Shown here in pieces: positions 24,303 through 32,117 of a stretch of DNA of 64,000 nt. This DNA is from JBGSMF01 sp964651475 (lineage in GTDB: Bacteria; Chloroflexota; Anaerolineae; Fen-1058), in the NCBI GenBank assembly GCA_964651475.1, contig CAZYXV010000006.1, forward strand, positions 1 to 64,000, given 5' to 3'. The position numbers and the translations under genes are program-made. The notes under the pieces were generated by a model that saw only the letters and a list, made by a program, of their open reading frames with translations, was not told the DNA's origin and searched no databases. Positions within the stretch are counted from its first letter, which is position 1, and every line of letters begins with the position of its first letter.

Positions 24303-25312
24303 CTCGCGTATAGTGAACCTGGCTCGTGCAGGTGGCAGGCTGCCATGTGGCCGTCGCCCACGTCAACCAGCGGCGGCTCTTCTTGGCGGCACCTGTCAAA
24401 GGCCACCGGGCAGCGCGTGTGGAAGCGGCAGCCTGTTGGTGGGTTGAGGGGGCTGGGCACATCGCCGGTCAGCACAATGCGCTCGCGTTTGAGATCAGGC
24501 TCGGGAATGGGGATAGCCGACATGAGCGCCCGCGTGTAAGGGTGTTGCGGGCGGCTGTAAAGCGATTCTCTATCGGTCAACTCGACGATCTTGCCCAGGT
24601 ACATCACGGCCACGCGGTCGCTGATGTGTTCGACCACGCTGAGATTGTGCGCGACGAACATGTAGGTCAGGTTAAATTCGTGCTGGAGCTCGCGCAAGAT
24701 GTTGAGCACCTGCGCCTGGATGGACACGTCCAATGCGCTGACTGGTTCGTCGCACACGATGAATTTGGGTTTCATGGCCAGCGCGCGCGCGATGCCGATG
24801 CGTTGGCGCTGGCCGCCTGAAAATTCGTGTGGGTAGCGCCGGGAGTGGTATTCTTCCAATCCCACTTTGCGCAGCATATCTATCACGATTTTCTGGCGCT
24901 GGTTAGCGTCGCGCATGCCGTGAGCTTTTAATCCCTCGCCAATACTTTCGCCAACAGGCATGCGCGGGTCGAGCGAAGAATAGGGATCCTGAAAGATAAT
25001 CTGCATATCGCGCCGCAGGGCCTTGAGTTCCGCGCCTTTCAGCGCAAATATATCGCGGCCTTCAAACGTCACCTGGCCGTCAGTAGCCGGGATCAGGCGC
25101 AAGATGGTTCGCCCGACGGTTGTCTTGCCGCAGCCGGACTCGCCCACCAGGCCCAAACATTCACCCTTGCGCACGGTAAAACTTACCTCGTCTACGGCTT
25201 GCACCCAGGCTTCTACACGCTGAAGCACTCCGCCCCGGACGGGGAAATATTTTTTCAGGTTCTTGACTTCTATCAGGTTTTCGTTTGGCATTAGTTTGTT
25301 ACTCGCGCCCAT
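24299..25312 (-). CDS. Dipeptide/oligopeptide ABC importer ATPase (DppF/OppF-like)
   Basis: A 337-aa ATPase with Walker A 'GESGCGKTTVGR', signature 'FSGGQRQRIGIARALA', Walker B 'FIVCDEPVSALDVSIQAQ' and the C-terminal extension typical of this family ('PPTGCRFHTRCPVAFDRC'), whose Cys residues can hold an iron-sulfur cluster in homologues. The start at 25312 is supported by AGGA six bases upstream; ATG at 25291 lacks a site. It acts with the DppD-like ATPase encoded upstream. Confidence 0.95.
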   Translation of the reverse strand: MGASNKLMPNENLIEVKNLKKYFPVRGGVLQRVEAWVQAVDEVSFTVRKGECLGLVGESGCGKTTVGRTILRLIPATDGQVTFEGRDIFALKGAELKALRRDMQIIFQDPYSSLDPRMPVGESIGEGLKAHGMRDANQRQKIVIDMLRKVGLEEYHSRRYPHEFSGGQRQRIGIARALAMKPKFIVCDEPVSALDVSIQAQVLNILRELQHEFNLTYMFVAHNLSVVEHISDRVAVMYLGKIVELTDRESLYSRPQHPYTRALMSAIPIPEPDLKRERIVLTGDVPSPLNPPTGCRFHTRCPVAFDRCRQEEPPLVDVGDGHMAACHLHEPGSLYAR

Positions 25313-25355
25313 AGGGCGTCCTATGGATTACTGGTTGCTCGTACTATGTCACGCC

Positions 25356-26339
25356 TCACGAATACAGCCAACACCGCACTGTGTGGTTCATCCCAACCAG
25401 CGCCAGGTCTGGCTCTTCAACCGCGCACCGTTCCAGCTTGTGTTCCAACCGGGCGCGGCAGCGCGGCGCAAAGCGGCAGCCGGGCGGTAGATCAACCAGG
25501 TTGGGCACGCTGCCGGGGATGACTTCGAGTTCGTCTTTGACTTTGCCCAGGACGGGCACCGAGCCGATCAACCCGCGCGTGTAGGGGTGCTGGGGATTGC
25601 GGAACAGCGTTCGCACGTCGGTTTGCTCGACGATGCGCCCGGCATACATCACCGCCACGCGCTCGCACATTTCAGCCACAACGCCCAGGTCGTGCGTGAT
25701 CAGAATGATCGAGGTGCCAATGTTCTTGTGGAGGCTGCGCATGAGGTCCAGGATTTGCGCCTGGATGGTCACGTCCAGCGCGGTGGTTGGCTCGTCGGCA
25801 ATCAGCAATTCGGGGATGCAGGCCAGCCCCATGGCGATCATGATGCGTTGCGCCATGCCGCCCGACATTTCGTGGGGATAAGCTTGCACGCGCTTTTCAG
25901 GCTCAGAGATGCCTACCTGTTTCATCAATTCAATCGCGCGCGCCAGGCCCTTTTCTTTGCCCAGCTTTTGGTGAATATCCAGCACCTCTGAAATCTGGTC
26001 GCCCACTTTGAACACGGGGTTCAGGCAAGAGGTCGGTTGCTGAAAAATCATCGAGATGCGATTGCCGCGAATTTGCCGCATGTCTTTTTCAGATAACTTG
26101 ACCAGGTCACGCCCGTCAAACCAGATTTCGCCGTCAATAATCTTGCCGGGTTGGCCGATCAAGCGCATAATTGAAAAGGACGTGACTGATTTGCCGCAGC
26201 CGGATTCGCCCACCAGCCCCAAAATTTCGCCGCGCTCCAGGTGGAAATCCACACCGTCAACAGCCTTGACCACGCCGTCTTCGGTGTAAAAATAGGTCTT
26301 GAGGTTTTTGACTTCAAGTAGTTTATCTTGGTTTGTCAT
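25356..26339 (-). CDS. Dipeptide/oligopeptide ABC importer ATPase (DppD/OppD-like)
   Basis: A 327-aa ATPase: Walker A 'GESGCGKSVTSFSIM', Q-loop 'ISMIFQQPTSCLNP', signature 'MSGGMAQRIMIAMGLA', Walker B 'LLIADEPTTALDVTIQAQ', and the DppD-type tail 'LPPGCRFAPRCRARL'. Forms the heterodimeric motor of the peptide importer with the next gene. Confidence 0.95.
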   Translation of the reverse strand: MTNQDKLLEVKNLKTYFYTEDGVVKAVDGVDFHLERGEILGLVGESGCGKSVTSFSIMRLIGQPGKIIDGEIWFDGRDLVKLSEKDMRQIRGNRISMIFQQPTSCLNPVFKVGDQISEVLDIHQKLGKEKGLARAIELMKQVGISEPEKRVQAYPHEMSGGMAQRIMIAMGLACIPELLIADEPTTALDVTIQAQILDLMRSLHKNIGTSIILITHDLGVVAEMCERVAVMYAGRIVEQTDVRTLFRNPQHPYTRGLIGSVPVLGKVKDELEVIPGSVPNLVDLPPGCRFAPRCRARLEHKLERCAVEEPDLALVGMNHTVRCWLYS

Positions 26340-26367
26340 AGTTTCCAGATTTTAGCCCGCTTGTCTC

Positions 26368-26589
26368 TCATCGCTCGTTGCCACGCTTAAAGTTGCCTGT
26401 TGCCTTTGCCATGACCAATTGTGCTTCGTGGTCGCTAAGACGTTCTATCTTGCTGATGAATCTCTGGGCTTCCTTCCCCTTCAAAATTGTGACTTGCTTT
26501 CCGTGCCAATAGATAAAGACTTTATCCTTGCTCACGCGATAGGTAAAGACGTTGTCATCCAATACGTGGCGTTTATCTATTTCGATCAT
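26368..26589 (-). CDS. Small conserved-looking protein, unknown function
   Basis: A 73-aa protein in the middle of the peptide importer operon, in the same direction, 28 bases before the DppD-like gene. It has no hydrophobic segment, is basic, and reads as a compact beta-then-helix fold ('VFTYRVSKDKVFIYWHGKQVTIL' split around Tyr14, then 'GKEAQRFISKIERLSDHEAQLVMAKATGNFKRGNER'-like helices). I recall similar small proteins in other bacteria without function. The ribosome site is weak. Confidence 0.7.
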   Translation of the reverse strand: MIEIDKRHVLDDNVFTYRVSKDKVFIYWHGKQVTILKGKEAQRFISKIERLSDHEAQLVMAKATGNFKRGNER

Positions 26590-26662
26590 AGTTGCTTAGG
26601 TTAGCTGTTGCCTGATTGCATAGATCTCTCGTATTGAACGTTGTTGGGGCGGGCGTGCCTGA

Positions 26663-27568
26663 CTATCTCTTCAGGCGCGGGTCGAGCACGTCGCGCAGCC
26701 CATCGCCCAGCAGGTTGAATCCCAGCACGCTGAGCATGATGGCGATGCCGGGGAAGGTGATGGCCCACCACGCGCCCGCGCTGAGAAACTTGGCCGAATC
26801 CGAAAGCATTGCGCCCCATTCGGGCCAGGGAGGCTGTTGGCCCAGCCCCAAAAAGCCCAGCCAGGCCATTTCCAAAATAGCTCCCGCCGTGCCCAGACTA
26901 AATTGCACAATGATGGGCGAAAGACTGTTGGGCAAAATGTGCTCTAGCAAGACCGTAAACTCGCTCACACCCAGGCTGCGCGAGGCCATGACAAAATCTT
27001 GCTCGCGCAGGTAAAGGGCCATCGAGCGCGCCAGGCGGGCGTAACCGGGAATGCTGACGATGCTGATGGCCATGAGCGAGTTTTCCAGGCCGGCCCCGCG
27101 TATCGAGACGATGACGATGACCAGCAGCACGTCCGGGATGGCCATCATAATGTCCATCAAGCGCATCAGCACGTTATCCAGCCATTCGGCCCCCATTCCG
27201 GCTATTAGGCCAATCAACACGCCAGCGATAGCGGACAGCAGGGTTGCCAAAATGCCCACAGACAGCGAAACGCGCGCGCCGTGAGCCAGGCGCAGCAGCA
27301 CGTCGCGCCCCAGCGAATCGGTGCCGAACCAGTGCGCGGCGCTGGGGGCTTTGAGGCGATTGAGCGGGTCAGAGTCTATCGTGGCATCATACGGGCTGAC
27401 GACTGGCGCCAACACGGCCATCAGAACGAAAAACAGGATGAGCGCCAACCCCACCTGGGCCGAGCGGTGGCGGATGAGCCGCCGCAGCACAATGGCCCAC
27501 GGGCTGCGCACCGGCGTCGTGATGGCTTCGGCGCGTTGGCTGATTTCATCGAAAACGGTTTCGCTCAT
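26663..27568 (-). CDS. Peptide ABC importer permease (DppC/OppC-like)
   Basis: A 301-aa inner-membrane permease with six helices. Characteristic parts are the OppC N-terminal 'LIRHRSAQVGLALILFFVLMAVLAP', 'HWFGTDSLGRDVLLRLAHGARVSL', and the EAA loop near 'MASRSLGVSEFTVLLEHILPNSLSPIIV'. It pairs with the DppB-like permease encoded 17 bases upstream. Confidence 0.94.
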   Translation of the reverse strand: MSETVFDEISQRAEAITTPVRSPWAIVLRRLIRHRSAQVGLALILFFVLMAVLAPVVSPYDATIDSDPLNRLKAPSAAHWFGTDSLGRDVLLRLAHGARVSLSVGILATLLSAIAGVLIGLIAGMGAEWLDNVLMRLMDIMMAIPDVLLVIVIVSIRGAGLENSLMAISIVSIPGYARLARSMALYLREQDFVMASRSLGVSEFTVLLEHILPNSLSPIIVQFSLGTAGAILEMAWLGFLGLGQQPPWPEWGAMLSDSAKFLSAGAWWAITFPGIAIMLSVLGFNLLGDGLRDVLDPRLKR

Positions 27569-27585
27569 TTTTTAAAATCCCCCGC

Positions 27586-28590
27586 CTATTTCAAGCGAAT
27601 GCGTGGGTCCAGGAAGGCATAAGAAATATCTACCAGCAGGTTAATCACTACGATCAGGGTGGTAATGAACAGAGTTACGCCTTGAACAATGGGATAATCG
27701 CGCGCCAGGATAGATTCATAGACCCAGTGCCCAATGCCGGGCCACGAAAAGATGGCCTCGGTGACGATGGCCCCGCCCAACAACCGCCCTACTTGCAGGC
27801 CGGCCACGGTGACCACTGGCAGCAGAGCATTGCGCAGCGCGTGCTTGAGGATGACGGCCAAGGGCGCCAGCCCCTTGGCCCAGGCCGTTCGCACGTAATC
27901 CTGGTTCAGCACGTCCAGCATGGCCGAGCGCGTCATGCGGGCGATGGTCGCCAGGGGAATGGTGCTGAGCGCGATGGCCGGCATAATCAGATGCCTGAAC
28001 CAGTCCACCAGCACTACCGTGTTGCCTTGCAGCAGAGCGTCAATGGGAACGAAATACGTAATCGTTTTAAACTCGAGCGTGGCGGCCACGCGTGCGCTGG
28101 TAGGCAGCCAGCGCAGAATGACGCTGAACAAGGCTTGCATCATCAATCCCAGCCAAAAGATGGGCATAGAGACGCCAATCAATGAGACCAGCATGGTGCC
28201 GTTATCGAACCACGAATTGCGGTTGACGGCTGAAAACACCCCGGCGGGAATGCCAAAAATAATGGCTAACAGCATGGCCGTCATAGCCAGCTCGACGGTG
28301 GCTGGAAAGCGGTGCAGGATTTCTTCGGTGATGGGGTAGCCGCGCAGGATTGACTGGCCCATGTCGCCTTGCAGCGCTTTGCTCATATAGATCAGGTATT
28401 GTTCCCACAGCGGCTTGTCTAGCCCCAGGCTGGTGCGGATGCGCGCCACATTTTCAGGCGTGGCCCGCTCGCCCAACATAGCAATGGCCGGGTCGCCCGG
28501 GATGAAATGGACAAAGCTAAACACCAGGATCGAGACGCCCAGCAAAACAGGCACAGACGATAAAGTGCGACGTAAGAGGTATCCAATCAA
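27586..28590 (-). CDS. Peptide ABC importer permease (DppB/OppB-like)
   Basis: A 334-aa permease with six helices: 'YLLRRTLSSVPVLLGVSILVFSFVHFIPGDPA', 'LGLDKPLWEQYL', the EAA loop 'ALRNALLPVVTVAGLQVG' and 'VTEAIFSWPGIGHWVYESI'. Together with the DppC-like protein it forms the channel. It is the first gene after the terminator-like hairpin that separates it from the binding protein. Confidence 0.95.
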   Translation of the reverse strand: MIGYLLRRTLSSVPVLLGVSILVFSFVHFIPGDPAIAMLGERATPENVARIRTSLGLDKPLWEQYLIYMSKALQGDMGQSILRGYPITEEILHRFPATVELAMTAMLLAIIFGIPAGVFSAVNRNSWFDNGTMLVSLIGVSMPIFWLGLMMQALFSVILRWLPTSARVAATLEFKTITYFVPIDALLQGNTVVLVDWFRHLIMPAIALSTIPLATIARMTRSAMLDVLNQDYVRTAWAKGLAPLAVILKHALRNALLPVVTVAGLQVGRLLGGAIVTEAIFSWPGIGHWVYESILARDYPIVQGVTLFITTLIVVINLLVDISYAFLDPRIRLK

Positions 28591-28606
28591 GATGGCCTCT
28601 CCTTAC

Positions 28607-28644
28607 AAAAAAACCCGAAGGGTCTACAAGACCCTTCGGGTTTT
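28607..28644 (-). terminator. Intrinsic terminator/attenuator between binding protein and permease genes
   Basis: A perfect 15-bp stem (AAAACCCGAAGGGTC, 28610-28624, with GACCCTTCGGGTTTT, 28630-28644) and a 5-base loop. On the minus strand it is followed by seven U residues. It sits in the 61 bases between the binding-protein stop and the DppB-like start, suggesting partial termination so that more binding protein than channel is made. Confidence 0.85.
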
Positions 28645-28651
28645 GCGAGAG

Positions 28652-30358
28652 TTATTTGGCGATCTCGACCGTGTTAAAGAATTCGGTGCCGGTCGGGTTT
28701 GGCACATAGCCCTTGACCTTGGCGCTAAAGGCCAGTGGGGGCTGGTTGTTGGCAAGGAACAGGCGCAGCGCGCGATCGTGAACCAACTGCTCGGCCTGGT
28801 GGTACAACGGGATGCGATCTTCCTGCTTGATGGTGGCGGCTGCCTTCTTCAGGATATCGGATACCTCTTTGTCAGCCACAAACCCTTCGCGCATAATGGG
28901 TGTGTCTTTGGCGTCCATGCAGAAAAAGTAGCAGATAAAGTTGTCGGGGTCGCCGTTGTCGCCGGTCCAGCCCAGCATGTACAAGGGCAATTTGCCGTTC
29001 TTGCGCATATCCAGGTAGGCGGTCCAGTCAACCGTCTTGAGTTCCACCTGGATGCCGGCCTTGCCCAGGTCGGCCGCCATGGCCTCAGCCATGTCCTTAG
29101 CGTTGGGGACGTAGGGGCGCGATACCGGCATGTACCACAACTCGATCGGCCCCTTGGTGCCGTCTTCCCAGTTGAGTTCCTTCAGCCCGTCTTTAAAGCC
29201 GGCCTCGGCCAGCAGCGCCTTGGCCTTGTCGGTGCTGAATTCATAGTCAACGATCTTGTCGTTATAGCCCCACAGTGAGGGCGGGATGAACGCTTTGGCC
29301 ACCAGCCCCAGGCCGCCGTAATAGGCGTCCACGATGGGCTTTTTGTTGATGGCATGGGCAAAGGCCTGGCGCACCTTGACATCTTGGAATTCCTTGACGT
29401 GGAAGTTGAAGGCCAGGTAGCCGGTGGTGTTCGGTGGTCGCAGCATGAGTTGCAGGTTCGGGTCGCTCTTGACGCCGGACACGGAGTCAGGTTCCATGCC
29501 TTCTAGTCCGTGGATCTCGCCGGCCTTGAGCGCGTTCAGGCGGGCCGAATTGTCCTTGATGTTGCGGATGATGACCTCGTCCACCTTGGCTATCGCGGCC
29601 TTGTCCCAATAGTCGGCAAACTTTTCCAGCTTGACATACTCGTCAGCCTTCCATTCGACGAATTTGAATGGGCCGGTGCCCACCGGGGTCTTGCACGAAT
29701 CCACGCCTGCCTTTTCCAACGCAGTTGGACTCCAGAACACAAACACGAACATGGCCAGGTTATTCAGGAACGGGCCTTGTGGAGAGCTAAGTGTAAAGAC
29801 GACGGTATTCTCATCCTTAGCTTCAACCTTAGTAATGATGCTGCCGTCATCAAAGCCGCCGAACTGCCCTTCGTAGTATTCAAAGGTCTGCCCGGCGTCT
29901 ACCTGGGCCTTGTGCGTTGGGTTGGCAGTGTTGCGCCAGTAATCCCAGTTCTTGACCACCGCCTCGGCGTTGAAGGGCGTGCCGTCGTGGAACTTGACGC
30001 CCTTGTGCAGGGTAAAGGTCCACACCAGGCCGTCGGCTGTGGCTTCCCACTTTTCGGCCAGGCTGGGGACGACGTTAGTGGTGCTGCCATCAAACTTGAC
30101 CAGGCCTTCAAAGACCTGGTTGGTCACGCGGCCCGAAATGCCGTCGGTGATGATAGCCGGGTCGAGGCAGACGGGCTCGCCCTGCGAACCAAAGATAAAG
30201 GCGGTTTTTTCGGCTGGCTTGGGCGGCTCGGTGGGTTTGACCTCAGGCGCTTTGGTGGGTTGGGGCGCGGTAGTTGGCGCGGCCCCGCCGCCGCACGCGC
30301 TGAGCAGCGTAGATGCAATCACGAGAATCGAAATGGTGACAAACGCATACTTGTTCAT
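28652..30358 (-). CDS. Peptide ABC importer substrate-binding lipoprotein (DppA/OppA-like, SBP family 5)
   Basis: A 568-aa solute-binding lipoprotein. The signal ends LLSAC (Cys22) followed by Gly/Ala and a Pro/Thr/Lys linker; the SBP_bac_5 domain follows with 'FIFGSQGEPVCLDPAIITDG', 'VPSLAEKWEATADGLVWTFTLHKGVKFHDGTPFNAEAVV' (the diagnostic stretch, read in two pieces) and 'TGPFKFVEWK'. It captures di- or oligopeptides, or possibly other small ligands, for the downstream permeases. A strong GGAGGAG ribosome site precedes the ATG. Confidence 0.95.
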   Translation of the reverse strand: MNKYAFVTISILVIASTLLSACGGGAAPTTAPQPTKAPEVKPTEPPKPAEKTAFIFGSQGEPVCLDPAIITDGISGRVTNQVFEGLVKFDGSTTNVVPSLAEKWEATADGLVWTFTLHKGVKFHDGTPFNAEAVVKNWDYWRNTANPTHKAQVDAGQTFEYYEGQFGGFDDGSIITKVEAKDENTVVFTLSSPQGPFLNNLAMFVFVFWSPTALEKAGVDSCKTPVGTGPFKFVEWKADEYVKLEKFADYWDKAAIAKVDEVIIRNIKDNSARLNALKAGEIHGLEGMEPDSVSGVKSDPNLQLMLRPPNTTGYLAFNFHVKEFQDVKVRQAFAHAINKKPIVDAYYGGLGLVAKAFIPPSLWGYNDKIVDYEFSTDKAKALLAEAGFKDGLKELNWEDGTKGPIELWYMPVSRPYVPNAKDMAEAMAADLGKAGIQVELKTVDWTAYLDMRKNGKLPLYMLGWTGDNGDPDNFICYFFCMDAKDTPIMREGFVADKEVSDILKKAAATIKQEDRIPLYHQAEQLVHDRALRLFLANNQPPLAFSAKVKGYVPNPTGTEFFNTVEIAK

Positions 30359-30589
30359 TTTACTTCTCCTCCGAACTAGATTCTAGATTTGCAATACGTG
30401 CGCCTGCTTGAGCGCAGGCGTTCCAGGAGCTTGTCAGAGAGGCGCTCCAGGCGCCGTCCTCGGCGGCCTGAGCAGGGTTCTCCGACAGCCTGCTAGACTT
30501 GCCCAATTATGATTTCATCACCTCCCTTTTAACGAGATTTGCGATTTTCGATTGGGGCTGTCTCGTAATGTAAAATCGAAAATCTGCCG
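30359..30589. other. Leader/intergenic region between liv and peptide-importer genes, rich in inverted repeats
   Basis: About 230 bases with at least four inverted repeats: CGCCTGC/GCAGGCG (30401-30420), GGCGC/GCGCC (30441-30455), an imperfect pair AGGAGCTTGTCAGAGA and TCTCCGACAGCCTGCT (about 30425-30494), and GATTTTCGAT/ATCGAAAATC (30543-30583), which may be the end of the liv transcript. On the minus strand, AAAAGGGAGGTG near 30520-30532 resembles a strong ribosome site followed by ATG AAA TCA TAA. No clear promoter is visible. Confidence 0.5.
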
Positions 30590-31318
30590 TTACGTAATGC
30601 CCAGGTAGGCCGCTTTGACCTGCGGATTTTCGCGCATGTCTTTGGCGCTGCCTTCCATCACAATACGTCCGGTTTCCAACACATAAGCGCGATGGGCAAT
30701 CGAGAGCGCCATCAGCGCGTTCTGCTCCACCAACAAGATGCTGGTGCCCTGCGCGTTGATTTCTTGCACGATCTTGAAAATTTCCTCAACCAGGATAGGG
30801 CTGAGACCCATCGAAGGCTCGTCCAACAACAGCAGGTTGGGGCGGCACATCAGGCCGCGCGCCGTGGCCAGCATTTGCTGTTCGCCGCCTGAAAGCGTGC
30901 CGCCCAGTTGATAGAGGCGTTCCTTCAGGCGCGGAAAGCTGGTGAAGACGCGCTCCATGCTTTGTTGAATTTCGGTTGGATCGTCGCGTGTATAGGCGCC
31001 CATTTCCAAATTTTCCCGCACGGTCAATGGCGCAAAAATCTTGCGGCCTTCCGGCACGTGCCCGATGCCCAGCCTGACGATTTTCTCGGCGGGTGTGTTG
31101 GTCAGCTCGTGGCCTTTGAATTGGATGCTGCCCTTGACAAAAACCGCTGGCGCAAAAGAGCGCACGATATTGGATAGCGCGCGCAGGATGGTGGACTTGC
31201 CCGCGCCGTTGGCGCCGATCAGCGTGACGATTTCGCCCTGGTCCACGTTAAACGAAATCCCTTGCAGGGCATGAATGGCGCCGTAGTGAACACTCAGGTT
31301 TTGTACTTCGAGTAACAT
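30590..31318 (-). CDS. livF: Branched-chain amino acid ABC importer ATPase LivF
   Basis: A 242-aa ATPase: Walker A 'GANGAGKST', signature 'LSGGEQQMLATARGLM', Walker B 'LLLLDEPSMGLSP', and the LivF-type segment 'GHVPEGRKIFAPLTVRENLEMGAY'. It is the last gene of the liv operon and starts one base after the livG stop. Confidence 0.96.
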   Translation of the reverse strand: MLLEVQNLSVHYGAIHALQGISFNVDQGEIVTLIGANGAGKSTILRALSNIVRSFAPAVFVKGSIQFKGHELTNTPAEKIVRLGIGHVPEGRKIFAPLTVRENLEMGAYTRDDPTEIQQSMERVFTSFPRLKERLYQLGGTLSGGEQQMLATARGLMCRPNLLLLDEPSMGLSPILVEEIFKIVQEINAQGTSILLVEQNALMALSIAHRAYVLETGRIVMEGSAKDMRENPQVKAAYLGIT

Positions 31319-31319
31319 T

Positions 31320-32117
31320 TCAGGCCGCTCCTTTGCCCAGATAAGCCTCGATGACTTTGGGATTGTTCTGGATCTCTTTGGGCGTGCCGCGCGCGATCAC
31401 TTCGCCAAAGTCCATCACCGTCATCCATTCGCAAATGCCCATCACCACGCGCATCTGGTGCTCGATGAGCATGATGGTTAATTTGAACTTGTCGCGGATA
31501 AAGTGAATCAATTCCATCAATTGCTCGATTTCGTTCGGGTTCATTCCCGCCGCCGGCTCGTCCAGAAGCAAGAGCTTGGGGTCGCAGGCCAGCGCGCGCG
31601 CGATTTCCACCCGGCGCTGTTGACCGTAGGGCAGGTTTTTGGCGATAGCGCCTTGCATTTTTTCCAGTCCAAAGATAGCCAGAAAGTCTTGGGCCTTTTC
31701 CGTCAATTCTTTTTCAGCTTTAAAGAATTTGCCGCGGCGAAGGATAGCATCAGTCATTCCATATCCTGCGTGAGGGTGGTAGGCAATGCGCACATTGTCC
31801 AGCACGGTCAGGTTGCCAAACAGGCGGATGTTTTGAAAGGTCCGCCCAATGCCCATCTGGGTGATGCTGAAAGGCGACATGCCGACAACGTTTTTGCCAC
31901 AAAAGCTAATCTCACCCTGAGTGGGCACGTACAGGCCGGTGATCAGGTTGAAGGCGGTAGTCTTGCCGGCGCCGTTCGGGCCGATCAGCCCCACCAATTC
32001 CCCTTGCCGAATGGTTTTGTCAAAGTTGCCGACCGCGCGCAAGCCGCCAAAGTACTTGGTCAATCCGGTAATTTGCAAAACTATGGGGCGTTCGTCAACA
32101 GATGATGGTAGAGTCAT
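31320..32117 (-). CDS. livG: Branched-chain amino acid ABC importer ATPase LivG
   Basis: A 265-aa ATPase: Walker A 'GPNGAGKTTAFNLITG', the LivG-type 'GIGRTFQNIRLFGNLTVLDNV', signature 'LPYGQQRRVEIARALA', Walker B 'LLLLDEPAAGMNP'. It overlaps the end of livM by four bases, so translation is coupled. Confidence 0.96.
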   Translation of the reverse strand: MTLPSSVDERPIVLQITGLTKYFGGLRAVGNFDKTIRQGELVGLIGPNGAGKTTAFNLITGLYVPTQGEISFCGKNVVGMSPFSITQMGIGRTFQNIRLFGNLTVLDNVRIAYHPHAGYGMTDAILRRGKFFKAEKELTEKAQDFLAIFGLEKMQGAIAKNLPYGQQRRVEIARALACDPKLLLLDEPAAGMNPNEIEQLMELIHFIRDKFKLTIMLIEHQMRVVMGICEWMTVMDFGEVIARGTPKEIQNNPKVIEAYLGKGAA

